DNA of 64,000 bases from Theristus sp. LFF4_11 (lineage: Eukaryota > Nematoda > Chromadorea > Monhysterida > Xyalidae), in the NCBI GenBank assembly GCA_030248135.1, contig JASANC010001093.1:1-64000 (forward strand), read 5' to 3'. Each line of letters opens with the position of its first letter. Within the stretch, counting starts at the first letter, position 1. The position numbers were made by a program, and so were the translations under genes. Below the pieces are notes generated by a model that did no database searches, had not been told where the DNA came from, and saw only the letters and a list, made by a program, of their open reading frames with translations. Positions 11,746 through 22,651 of the stretch are shown here, one piece after another.

Positions 11746-14060
11746 TTTCAATTTTTACCTGCAACATTTTGACAGGTGAACAAAAATGTTTCCTGGGGTA
11801 ATTCCATTCGGAGATTTTGCAAATTGGGTTAATTTTTTACCCAGACCCTGTTTTTGGGTAAAAAATTGGGTATTTTTAAAAGTTCGCAGGGTTTTCACCT
11901 GGTTCTAAGTGTTCGCCCTTTCAATTTTTGTCTAAAATTGTTTCATAACCGAACAAAATAGTTTCCTAGGGTAATTTCATCCGTAGATTTTGAAAATCTA
12001 ATTACTTTTTTGCCCCGACGATTTTTTTGGGCAAAAAATTGGGCACTTTCAAAGGTTCGGAGGTTTTGACCTGGTTTCAAATGTCGCCCTTTCAATTTTT
12101 GTCTGAAATTGTTTCATAACCAAACAAAAACGTTTCCTGGGGTAATTGCAGCTGTAGATTTTGAAAATCTGGTTACTTTTTTGCCCCGGCCCTTTTTTTG
12201 GGTCAAAAATTGGGCAATTTTTGTCTAAAGTTGATTCATAACCGAACAAAATAGTTTCCTGGGGTAATTTTATCCGTAGATTTAAAAAATCTAATTACTT
12301 TTTTGCCCCGACCATTTTTTGGGCAAAAAATTGGGCATTTTCAAAAGTTCGGAGGTTTTGACCTGGTTTCAAATGTCGCCCTTTCAATTTTTGTCTGAAA
12401 TTGTTTCATAACCAAACAAAAAAGTTTCCTGGGGTAATTGCAGCTGTAGATTTTGAAAATCTGGTTACTTTTTTGCCCCGGCCCCTTTTTGGGTCAAAAA
12501 TTGGGCAATTTTTGTCTAAAGTTGTTTCATAACCGAACAAAATAGTTTCCTGGGGTAATTTCATCCGTAGATTTAAAAAATCCAATTACTTTTTTGCCCC
12601 GACCATTTTTTGGGCAAAAAATTGAAGTTTTCAAAAGTTCGGAGGTTTTGACATGGTTTCAAATGTCGCCCTATCAATTTTTGTCTGAAATTGTTTCATA
12701 ACCGAACAAAAAAGTTTCCTGGGGTAATTGCAGTTGTAGATTTTGAAAATCTGGTTACTTTTTTGCCCCGGCCCTTTTTGGGTCAAAAATTGGTCAATTT
12801 TTGTTTAAAGTTGTTTCATAACCGAACAAAATAGTTTCCTGGGGTAATTTCATCCGTAGATTTTAAAAATCCAATTACTTTTTTGCCCCGACCATTTTTT
12901 GGGCAAAAATTAAGCATTTTCAAAAGTTCGGAGATTTTGACCTGGTTTCAAATGTCGCCCTTTCAATTTTTGTCTGAAATTGTTTTATAACCGAACAAAA
13001 AAGTTTCCTGAGGTAAGTGCAGCTGTAGATTTTAAAAATCTTGTTACTTTTTTGCCCCGGCCCTTTTTGGGTTAAAAATTGGGCATTTTTTGTCTAAAGT
13101 TGTTTCATAACCGAACAAAATAGTTTCCTGGGGTAATTGCAGCTGTAGATTTTGAAAAATTGGTTACTTTTTGCCCCTGCCTTTTTTGGGTCAAAAATTG
13201 GGCAATTTTTGTCTAAAGTTGTTTCATAACCGAACAAAATAGTTTCCTGGGGTAATTTTATCCGTAGATTTAAAAAATCCAATTACTTTTTTTGCCCCGA
13301 CCATTTTTTGGGCAAAAAATTGGAGTTTTCAAAAGTTCGGAGATTTTGACCTGGTTTCAAATGTCGCCCTTTCAATTTTTGTCTGAAATTGTTTCATAAC
13401 CGAACAAAAAAGTTTCCTGGGGTAATTGCAGCTGTAGCTTTTGAAAATCTGGTTACTTTTTTGCCCCGGCCTTTTTTGGGTCAAAAATTGGGCAATTTTT
13501 GTTTAAAGTTGTTTCATAACCGAACAAAATAGTTTCCTGGGGTAATTTTATCCGTAGATTTAAAAAATCCAATTACTTTTTTGCCCCGACCATTTTTTGG
13601 GCAAAAAATTGGGCATTTTCAAAAGTTTGGAGGTTTTGACCTGGTTTCAAATGTCGCCCTTTCAATTTTTGTCTGAAATTGTTTCATAACCGAACAAAAA
13701 AGTTTCCTGGGGTAAGTGCAGCTGTAGATTTTAAAAATCTGATTACTTTTTTGCCCCGGCCCTTTTTGGGTTCAAATTGGGCATTTTTTGTCTAAAGTTG
13801 TATCATAACCGAACAAAAAAGTTTCCTGGGGTATTGGCGGTGGAGGTTTTGAAAAACCGGTTTTTTTTTTACCCCCCCCCTTTTTGGGGTAAAAAAATTG
13901 GGATTTTTTAAAATTAGACTTTGACATGGTTTCAAGTGTTCGCCTTTTCAAATTTCACCTTCGGCACTTTCGCAGTCGAACAAAAATGTTTCCCGGAATA
14001 ATTTCATCCGTAGATTTTAAAAATTTAGTTAAATTTTACCCCGACCCTTTCAGACACAGT
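11740..14060. repeat. 146-bp satellite, alternating A/B dimers, right arm
   Basis: Roughly sixteen units of about 146 bp. Two variants alternate: A carries GGTAATTGCAGCTGTAGATT and B carries GGTAATTTCATCCGTAGATT. The dimer landmark CTGGTTTCAAATGTCGCCC therefore recurs about every 290 bp (12070, 12362, 12654 and on). This is a higher-order repeat. The outermost units toward 13800-14060 are more diverged. Confidence 0.9.
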
Positions 14061-14174
14061 GGGTTAAAACCCCTGGCCTACACCAACAGGACGAATACAA
14101 TGCGTAGCAACCCTCAAATTCAAGCGCATAATTAGTTGAAACAAACAAAATTAGAAAAACGGCAACCAAATGAC

Positions 14175-14400
14175 CAAAGTCGTGACGATTCGGGCGAATC
14201 AGCCGTGGAAACTTGGCGAGATCGGTCCAAAAACAAAAAAACAGGAGATCTGTGGAGTCCAGGGTAATTCAATGCGCTGATCAGGGATTTTTGGGTTACA
14301 TTTCTTAAGGAAGCACAGTTTTAGATACTGAATCGTGACAATTTCGGGTAAATCAGCCGTGGAACCTGACGGGCGACATCTCTCCAAAACGAAAAAAATG
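14175..14400. repeat. 149-bp satellite family, right-arm copies
   Basis: Two reverse-orientation, diverged units contain CGTGACGATTCGGGCGAATC, CAATGCGCTGATCAGGGATT and AGATACTGAATCGTGACAAT, matching 1-595. Confidence 0.85.
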
Positions 14401-14487
14401 AAATCAGTGTAATCGCTGTAAGCCGAATGGGAAGTTCGGAAGAACGGATGCCCAACGCATTCTGAATTTTGTCCGATTTTGGGACTT

Positions 14488-15603
14488 ATGTAAAAGTCAG
14501 AATATTATCTAAAAATGCGGAGGACGCATATAAAAGGAGGAATATGGCTTTGTGTAAGCAGTGAGAAACTTTTTTGCTTCACAACTATTTTCAAGTTTCT
14601 GATGTGGCACACGGATACAAGTACATAAGAGCCATATTTTTGCGCCGTTTATTCATTATTTCGATTGCACATAGCCCTCTTACTTTTTCGACAAACGAAA
14701 TTTCTACATTCGATGAATTTCGAGCAAATAGTAACATAAAGCTGCCAAATTAAAGACAACATCTTCGATCACTGACACTGCTTTGCCAAGGACAAAGCGT
14801 TGCGCAGAGGCATTGGCGAAGACACTGTCCTCTTCTTGTGGCGAAGGCAATGTCCCCTTCTTGTGGCGAACGCAATGGCTCACGGAACGGACGGTTCAGC
14901 CAATATCCACACTCCTCCTATGTAGATACAACAATCCACAGGACTTTGGTACCTTCGGGTTTTTTGGAATTGGGGAGGAAAGTGAAAATTAACGGAAGAC
15001 AACACCTTTTTGTCACGGGTATGTATGACCTATTTTTTAAACGTGTCCCACTGAAATGACGTCATGTGCCGCCAAACATGCGCTTCCCGTTCACTGCAAA
15101 CCAGACTTTCCGTTTAGCCGATTTCTTTCCGTAAACAAATGGTGAATGTCGAATCGGTCACACCAAACTGAAATTTTAGTGCCTGTACTTTGACAAACGG
15201 GCGTTTTTAAACCAAATGACGTCATTTTAGTCCGGACACGTTTGAATAAATCCACAGTACCTACATAGCTGTGCGTACGTCATCAACAATAATGCTTATC
15301 TGCAGCAACGCTTTGAAGTCTCTAATTTTTTGTTTCTGCACAGGTTTGCAGAATTTCGCACATGCTGTGATTTCACACTAAGCTGAAGAGGACAAGTGAA
15401 AAACGCTTTGAAGGTTTTTAGGTTTTTCATTAAAACAAACGCGGCGCAAAAATATAACTCTTATGTACTTGTATCCGTGTGCCACATCAGAAACTTGAAA
15501 ATAGTTGTGAAGCAAAAAAGTTTCTCACTGCTTACACAAAGCCATATTCCTCCTTTTATATGCGTCCTCCGCATTTTTAGATAATTCTAATTCTGCTGCT
15601 TTT
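14488..15603. mobile_element. Transposon-like element with about 165-bp terminal repeats
   Basis: The left end (14488-14655: TTATCTAAAAATGCGGAGGA, TATAAAAGGAGGAATATGGC, CACACGGATACAAGTACATA) is repeated in reverse at 15440-15600. No transposase frame lies between. The MITE at 15019-15260 is nested inside. Confidence 0.8.
15019..15260. mobile_element. MITE family 3 (AATGACGTCAT core)
   Basis: Inverted ends carry AAACGTGTCC...AAATGACGTCAT and ATGACGTCATTTTAGTCCGG. Very similar copies are at 36754-37003 (opposite orientation) and 54100-54339, with partial or diverged copies at 34772-34860 and 43085-43290. Confidence 0.85.
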
Positions 15604-15735
15604 ACGACAAACAAAATTATATTTTTAATGATACTTTTTGTTGTGGATCAGTTGATATTGCACACCGCATATCACAGATTGAAAGCTAGACCAGTTTCAA
15701 GAATATCACCCTGAAAGTGTTGAAGACGTGCAACT

Positions 15736-16417
15736 TCAGCTTCGGCGGCAAACACCACAGACTGTCTGATTGAACTCAGCTGGCTGGTCGGCGTAGACGT
15801 GGTGACCGGCACCCTCGATCATCTGAAATTCAGATCCAAACACTCGCTACACTCGAATTGAACGCATTGAAAAATTCGGCAGAAAAAATATCGAACCTTT
15901 ATTCGAATGACATGTTCGGGCAGCGATTTCTGAAACTCGAAAGCCGGAATCGGGTTGATCCAACTGTTCGTTCCGTAACTGAAAGAACTAAACTTTCTTG
16001 AGCGACTTCAACGTTTCAGGGTAACGTGGAACTAATATTTGTGGAACTAATATTTGTGGAACTAATATTTTAAAAAATTTAGAGGCTCAAAGGTACATGA
16101 AAGTGATCGGAATTGACTGATCGATGTTCGGCAGGCGATCTGCCATTGGTCGTTTTGCCCAACCGAAACTCAGCGCGATTCGGCTGTACGCTGCCTCACC
16201 GCTGGAAATGAATTGTGAAAATCTGTTGAACAAATTAGTCACCCTCGTGGCCTGGTGGTAGTGCGTTAGACTGCAGTCTGTGCGCTCGGGGGATCGAGCC
16301 CCGCCAAGGGGTGTATATGCACTTAATGACAAAGAAAACTCGATGGGCGCCCTACTCAATGGCGTTCTGTACGCTTCTCTGGGTTAGCCCTGGCTAAAAA
16401 CATCGCCTAAAAATCCC

Positions 16418-16455
<38 letters not shown>

Positions 16456-17810
16456 AATGGAAACAATCAACTCAGTTCGTGTAAATCATTTTGAATAGCA
16501 ACCTTGGTTTCTGCGCGTTGCAATGATAGACGTACTGGTAGACCACAGCAACGTCAAGCTCGTTACTGTCACCGGCTATTCGTTCCCCTAGATCTGGCCG
16601 AAGTTTGCGCACCAAATTCACACCTGCAACGAGCCGTCGCTGAGCGGATACCCATGACAAAGATGCGACCAAACACAAAACACGCAAACAAAACTCGACA
16701 GGAAAAAATACGGTGAAATGCTGAAATTGATTCGGACGCAAGCAGTAAACGTTTCTGTTATTTCTGTAATGAGTTTTTGTTTGAACGAGGCAATGATTGC
16801 AAAGTGGCCACAACGGCCAACCCCACGGTCCGGCGGCACGCAGCGTCGACAGCGGCTTCGGACTGACTGCTTGGTAAACGGTTGCCATCGCACGCCAAAA
16901 GCGCGGGATTTTCTCTGCCAACTCTTCTGACGGTGGTTTAGGACCGAATCCCCACGGGTCGGCCATGATTAGGTGCGCAACCCGACTTGGATACTTGAGG
17001 CTGTACGATGCTGATAAGAAGCCGCCTGAAAAACAAGAAGACATACGGGGAAGCCAATCTCACATTCGAGTCCAGAAGCGTACCGAGTGAATGCCCGAGC
17101 AGAATCATTTTTTCAATGGCCATTTGTTGTCGCCACTCCTCGATTGACTGCACCCATTCTTGTTCGACGTTTTCTGCGTCTTGCGAGAATTTCGGGCGAC
17201 TTGAACGACCGAAACCTGCGGGCATGCGTTGTCGTTCACCCTTGTTTCGACTGTTTCCAACTGCATCGACCACAAAAACGTTTATCCCCGCTCACCCAGC
17301 AAATCGAACGCATGTATAGTTCTGCCAGTTGATTGGAATAACGCGTCCAAGTTTTGTGCCCAGAGACCAACGGCACCAGCCATCCCGTGAACCAGCACCA
17401 GCGGCACTTTGTCGCTGCTGGAAGCTGCAGAAAATAATGTTTACTTTTCAGTTTTATTCCATAAAACATGAATCAAACAGCTGGTCCCTGAAACACATTG
17501 ATACCCAGGGTTATAGTCCAAACGTTCGATGTCCCATTGTGTATGCGCACATAACGGCCGCGTATGCGAGTGTGCACCGCGCTTGCCAGCAGTCGTCGTT
17601 CTGCCTCTGCCAGAAGCGCAGCGGAACTCGGCACCCAGCGTGGCAGACGACGCCGGCAACTGAAGTCATAAGAATTTGTATTTTCTCAAAACAAATCCAG
17701 CCAAAGCAATACAGTGCTGACGTTTCAAGCTCGTCGTCGGTGGGCGACTGCAGATCGTAGTGGGACCGCTCGCCAGCTGACGTCGGCTCAGCGTCAGGGC
17801 TGCCCGGCAT
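15736..17810 (-). CDS. Alpha/beta hydrolase of the ABHD4/ABHD5 family
   Basis: A nine-exon gene for a lipid-metabolising alpha/beta hydrolase (ABHD4 is an N-acyl-phospholipid hydrolase; ABHD5 is a lipase co-activator). Exons on the minus strand: 17810-17713, 17659-17505, 17424-17296, 17215-17084, 17025-16822, 16623-16503, 16201-16097, 15978-15897, 15822-15736; 370 aa, every junction GT-AG and in phase. Motifs in order: VPLVLVHG (oxyanion loop), [26 protein letters not shown] with nucleophile Ser, [41 protein letters not shown], then [11 protein letters not shown] with the catalytic His. Ser in GHSLGG favours an active enzyme like ABHD4; ABHD5 has Asn there. The start codon opens an acidic Ser/Thr-rich N-terminus. 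Intron 16202-16502 holds a SINE. Confidence 0.94.
16240..16457 (+). mobile_element. tRNA-derived SINE with AAC repeat tail
   Basis: The head has a pol III box A (TGGCCTGGTGG) and a box B-like GGGATCGAGCCCC about 38 bp later. An unrelated body (GGCGCCCTACTCAATGGCG) follows, ending in about thirteen AAC repeats. The tRNA-like part does not fold into a convincing complete tRNA. It is inserted in a hydrolase intron, antisense to that gene. Confidence 0.8.
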
Positions 17811-18364
17811 CTTTGCACAACTTGAAAAATAGAATGAAATCATGGCAAAACGTTGGAAATAGGTTCTGTTTCTAATAAAAATAGAATTCTATCGCTAGAA
17901 TTCGTTGGTCGGAGCACGGCAAAAGGAAACAACTTTTGCCAGTAGGTGCACCACTTTGTTAACCCAACCTTAACAAACGAGCAATGACCATGGAGGAATG
18001 TTGCAGTTTATTCCAAAACCATAAAATACCGTGATCACAAAACATTGAAACGATGAACCACAACCAAATGAAGGCATTTGAGTAACGTAAAAATATGTAT
18101 AACATTTCCTCAAAAAAATTGAACAAATTCCACACCGAGCGAATAACAGGAGAGCATATCAGTGATGTTATAAAAAATGGTAGTACTGTAATTAGGAAAT
18201 TGGAAATAGTAAGAAAAACATAACACAATAAAGCGGACTACCAAGTCGATATAAAAATAGATGAAACAATACAGCTTCCTTGTCCATGTAAAACTTTGAG
18301 GTAGAATAGAAGTCAAAGTTATTCTTTGCCAAAGTTCACCAACGCACTGGAGTACGGACATCGC
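17811..18364. other. Intergenic, AT-rich, no gene seen
   Basis: Lies between the hydrolase start codon (minus) and the PH-protein stop codon (minus). Open frames here are short and repetitive in Phe/Ile and match nothing recognised. Confidence 0.4.
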
Positions 18365-19018
18365 TCAAGCGGTCGCTCCATTCGCTGTCTCCTCCGCCGA
18401 GTTCGCAGCCAACGCCATCGCGTGCCTTCGCTGTTGCTCTTCGTACAATTCTTTGGCGAGGCGGACGTGCTTTGAACTGCACGACACAATCACGGTCACC
18501 CACTTTTCTAGTTCTTTCAGATCAACGGCCGCGAATCGATAGGAATTGCCGCTGGTGTGATAGCGAAGCTCGAACGCGAACGATTTGCCGGCCTGCTGTT
18601 CGTCGCAGAGGTCAACAGCACAGTCCTCAATGATGAACATCTGAAAACGAGAGCGTGCGCAGGTTGACGTTTTTGAACCATTTTCACTGATCTTGATTGA
18701 CTTTTTGAAGCTTTCCGGGCATTTTGTGGCAATGCAATGACCAATCAAAGCGTCCATCAACGACACAACACATCTTTCATCAGAGTGCCGTAAATCCAAC
18801 GTCCATCCGGTCTTTGTTCAAAAACAAAAACGTCGCTCACTGACTTGCTCGGGCACAGAGTCTTTGGTGTGTTTGAAGAGATACAGCAGATTGGCCTTGA
18901 GCACCGCCTGTTTCGTCTGCCACTTGCCGGGCACACAATAGAACAGTCGGCCGGTGCAACGCGCTGCGAACGAAGAGTCACGTGCCAGCTGCGACACCGG
19001 TTCGCTGTTCAGCAGCAT
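18365..19018 (-). CDS. Small PH-domain protein, sesquipedalian/PHETA-like
   Basis: Two exons, 19018-18845 and 18640-18365, joined in phase 0 (donor GTCAGT, acceptor TTTTCAG), give 149 aa. The first exon has the PH start TGRLFYCVPGKWQTKQAVLK and ANLLYLF. The second has FIIEDCAVDL, SFAFELRY, YRFAAVDLKELEKWV with the invariant PH-helix Trp, then a charged tail KELYEEQQRRHAMALAA. Sesquipedalians (PHETA1/2) bind endosomal phosphoinositides and OCRL/INPP5B and assist endosome-to-Golgi recycling. The order and the 'xLxKxLxEEQxR' tail fit, but the protein is shorter than the vertebrate forms (about 250 aa) and lacks a clear F&H motif. It could be another small PH protein. Confidence 0.65.
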
Positions 19019-20035
19019 TGCGAACGGCTGACATGAGCACTTCCAAATGGAGAACGTTCTTGTTTTTATGTTTCGTCAAAAAGCTTCAATTTCTCTGACA
19101 AAGGTTAGATTATGAAGTGGCAGGCAGCTTTTTGTGCAGCAAACATAAAACGTTCAATTTGAAAAGGTTTCCGTAAAAATGTTCCACGAAAACAAACAGC
19201 CTCAGAAATGAATTGCAATGCAGCGTGCGTCTGTTGGCGTTGGTATATTGAGCACGTGCATTTTATAAAGACTACGACCACATGTATTTTGGGATGCATG
19301 TGTGAAACATCAAAATAGCGCTTCATACATGTTCAAACGATTGGTGCAAGACATTTGCGTGGAGAGGCATTTACCTAGAAACTAAACCAGTTGTGCATAT
19401 TCAGTCGTGAGACTTTTTCAGTAATGGATGTAAGACCAAGGCTGTACAGGATGTACAGTATGGCCGAATAAATAAGGCAGCCCGTCAAGGCGGGATCAGT
19501 CGGAGACTAGGAGTTGTCTTTTTCAAAAGTGCCAACATAACTCCTAATCATGTGTTCGAGGGAGCAAGAATGAACATAATAGCACGAAGAAAAAGTTAGT
19601 CTGAAAAAACACGTCAAATTTGGCACACAATTTGGTTTCTGAACGTCTATTTTCTTTCATTCAAATTTCGCGCGCTCCTTGCACCCTGAAAAAAACTGCC
19701 ATGTTTACTCGGTCATTCCGTAGGTTTATTTCTTAAAACATGTTGCTCTGTGTCGGTTTTTGGTGCTTATTCCGAATTTGATGTCTGTTTTCTGAAAAAA
19801 AAACATTTTTTTCGAATATGGCCAGATTAAAACTCAACACAGTACTGTCAAACTGTGCCGTTTGTGTTTTTTGATTTTTTAAAGAAGAAAAGTCGTTTTG
19901 ATGTTGGAATGCAACTAAACTTCACTCGTGTCGAATGGAAGTCGACTAATTTTTCAATTTCGAAAAAAATGTTGAATATCAACAAACTTGTGTGATCTTG
20001 AAGTAATTAGCAAATTAAAAAGACTCTGAAGTGCA
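19019..20035. other. Intergenic, no gene seen
   Basis: Contains the TTTCGCGCGCTCCTTGCACC repeat at about 19668-19692, shared with 8716-8744. GTACAGGATGTACAGTATGG at about 19445 is a short internal repeat. Nothing else is recognised. Confidence 0.4.
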
Positions 20036-20833
20036 TTAAAAACTCAACATAGACAAAATGGAATAAAAAACGACGATCAGAAAAGAGCAATGCTCCGCCA
20101 CAAGAGCGTTGGCTGCATTTGTGTCCGTGTTGTCGTCTGTCAGTCCAGCGATGACCGTGCGGAACCGCCGGTTGCGCCGCTTGCGCACATCCGCATTTCC
20201 ATCAGAACTGTCCGTTTGTGCGTCATTTGGTGACTGCTCAGACGTTTCGTCGGAATCGATGGAGTGTTGATGCGCAGATGATTGCTCGCTCTCAGCATCG
20301 TCACCATTTTGTTGACTGCTTGATGCACCACCAGCACTTTGGTTGTTGTCGCTCTCTGATGAACGTGATCGTGCACCGACCGAGTCCACTTGGCTGCCCT
20401 TCGATGCACCTGCAGATGATGTGTCCTCCTGTGAATCGACGCTTTCGCTCTCCGACTGTGACTCGGTTGATGCTGACGATGCCGAGTTTTTGCTGGTCTG
20501 TGCCTCCACTGAAGTGAAAGAATCTGATTCCTCAGAAGAATCGAAGTCTGATGGTGACTTGCTGTCAGAACTGTCGGTTTCTGCATCCTCCCAAGATTCA
20601 CTGATCTCCAGATCAGCATCGCTTGATGTACCATCATCCACTTGAACAAGGTCCTCATCTACACTGGATGATCTTGAATCAAATGAATCAGCAGAGTTAA
20701 GGGGCTCAGATTTTAACAGTTTAGGTGTGTCCTGCATCATCTGGTCATTGTTGGTGAACACGACTCGACTTTGCACCAGCAACGCAGCCTGTGCCGACAG
20801 CACGGTTAGGAACGTGAACGTGGCAGGGTGCAT
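20036..20833 (-). CDS. Secreted Ser/Asp/Glu-rich protein, unrecognised
   Basis: A single uninterrupted 265-codon frame. It starts with a probable signal peptide (MHPATFTFLTVLSAQAALLV), has about 170 residues made mostly of Ser, Asp, Glu and Gln (SSDADLEIS, SESESVDSQEDTSS), then a basic patch RKRRNRRFR that could be cut by a furin-type protease, and a hydrophobic C-terminus FLIVVFYSILSMLSF. The C-terminal hydrophobic stretch could be a GPI signal or membrane anchor. Low complexity prevents family assignment. Codon use is biased by repeats, so a non-coding explanation cannot be fully excluded, but signal peptide plus anchor in one long frame supports a gene. Confidence 0.6.
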   Translation of the reverse strand: MHPATFTFLTVLSAQAALLVQSRVVFTNNDQMMQDTPKLLKSEPLNSADSFDSRSSSVDEDLVQVDDGTSSDADLEISESWEDAETDSSDSKSPSDFDSSEESDSFTSVEAQTSKNSASSASTESQSESESVDSQEDTSSAGASKGSQVDSVGARSRSSESDNNQSAGGASSSQQNGDDAESEQSSAHQHSIDSDETSEQSPNDAQTDSSDGNADVRKRRNRRFRTVIAGLTDDNTDTNAANALVAEHCSFLIVVFYSILSMLSF

Positions 20834-21592
20834 TTTCCGTGTTGATATAAGGTCTTTCAGTTGTTAAGTTGTGTCTGCAACAGCAAAGGATAGACACAAT
20901 AATGTCAATGTTTAAAAGAGTTGAAAAATTCGATTCTCAGTTCAAAACGAATGTTTGAAAATCAACTGAAAATCGAGACACGCAAAAATCTTGAAAGTGG
21001 AGTCAGTTATAAAAAGTCAAAAGGGAGCTGTAGCATGCACCACACCAGTTTGACGCAAAAATATTTGGTGATTTTTATGTTTTAACCGTCTGCAAAACTT
21101 TACACAATTTGATTTTTTGTTGCAACCGATGTCCAGGCGTGTCACAACGGCTTGTGGCATGCATGTTGTGTTTTTGCTGCTTTCATTAACTTTCATGCAC
21201 TGAATTTTTTGGTCATAACTTTTGTCAAGCACACGGACAATCAATACCGTGTTGTCAGTTGCTCAATGTGTGTTACGATGTGTTTAAAAAACATCTCTTT
21301 CTGGCAAAGAACTTTGTACACAGGCAGACTAGCACAAATCAGAAAAACAGCACATAAACTATAATACTAACAAAAAAGGAAAAAAGATTGCTGAACAGAT
21401 GAGCAAATAAGCATTAAAATCTTAATGATGCACGTTCTTTAGTTTTTTAGTGGCCTCCAATAATCACAATTTGGAAAAAGGTATTGAAGCTTGAATAACT
21501 GAGAAAGAGCGTGTACAAATTGTACAGTAGTCAAGTTTGAACCATTTGAAGCACGTGCACGTACACGTAAAGTCGAACCAGTTTAACACCGT
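20834..21592. other. Intergenic upstream of Ser-rich gene, nothing recognised
   Basis: AT-rich with short frames only. The promoter of the minus-strand Ser/Asp-rich gene should lie next to 20833, but no motif is clear. Confidence 0.4.
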
Positions 21593-22560
21593 TTGCAAAT
21601 AAGAGTGGGGGCTGTAGGATTTTTTAAGGGGGGGCCGGTTTCGTTTTTTTTAGTTTGGTTTGTGTGGGGGGTCCTTTTTTCTTCTTCTCCTGTCTTCCTC
21701 TCCTTTGTGTTCCCCACTTTTGTGGTGTCTTCCGGGGCCGGCCTTTTTTTTTTTTTTTTTTTTTTTTTGCTTTTTTTTATATTTTTTTTTCTTTACCTTT
21801 TTTTTCTTTTTTTTCCGGGGTTGGGCGCTTTTTTGTTTTCCCGTTTTTTTCCCATGGATCCTTTGTTTTTTTGTTTTTGTTTTTTTTTTTTTTTTTGGTT
21901 TTTCGGTTTTTATCCCCCCTTTTTTGTTTTTTTCCTCTTTTCCCCCCCTGCGATTTTGTTTTTTTTTTTTTTTTTTTCTTTTTTCGGTTTCTGTCTTGTG
22001 TTTTTTTTTTTTTTTGTTTGGGGGGTCTCTTTTTGTTTTTTTCCTGCTCTTTGCTTTTCGCTTTTTTCCTTTTTTTTTTTTTTTTTTTTTTTTTTTCATT
22101 TGTTTTTTTCTTTTTTCTGTCGCCCGGTTTCTTTGTTTTTTTGCTTTGCTCTTTTCTCTTTGGGTGTGTTTGGTGTTTTTTGCACTTTTTTTTATCTCTC
22201 TTTACTTCTCTTTTTTTTTTTTTTTTTGTTTGCTTGTTCTTTTTTTTCGGGTGTTGCTTTCTTTTTTTTGTCTTTGTTCATTTTGTATTTTGATCTCTGC
22301 TTGCTGATTCCTTCTTTATTTTTTTTTTTTTTTTCGTCTTGAGTCGTTATACTTTCTTCCCCTATTTTTTGTTTTCCCTATTTATAATACAGTTTTCTTA
22401 ATCATCCCTACTTTTTATTTAACTTACTATCTTTTTTTTTTTTTGTTCCCGTGTGTGGAAATACTCTCATTTTGTTCTATTCCGATCCTTTGTTACTTAT
22501 TAAAAATAACTAATTTGTTCCTAATTTTTGCATTTTTTGTCTTTTTTTGCCCTAACGCTT
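21593..22560. other. Extreme T-rich low-complexity block, suspect sequence
   Basis: Nearly a kilobase of T runs (up to about 25) with G and C homopolymer patches such as GGGGGGCC. All three plus frames stay open only because TTT, TTC, CTT and TCT dominate. Consistent with a simple-sequence tract or a base-calling or assembly artefact; no gene is claimed. Confidence 0.6.
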
Positions 22561-22651
22561 TGTAATTGTTATAACGGGTGTTAGCCCGATGCAAAAGTCT
22601 CGAGCCGGGCCGTGTTTAAGCCGTCAATCCAGCGGTTTTCACGTGTCACAT

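Noticed and set aside
16240..16315. Functional tRNA gene
   Set aside because: Box A and B are present, but acceptor and anticodon stems do not pair convincingly, and the sequence continues into a SINE body with repeat tail.
21593..22342. Three overlapping plus-strand frames of 212-249 codons and a Lys-rich minus frame
   Set aside because: They exist only because T-homopolymers encode Phe/Leu/Ser without stops; no domain and composition unlike real genes here.
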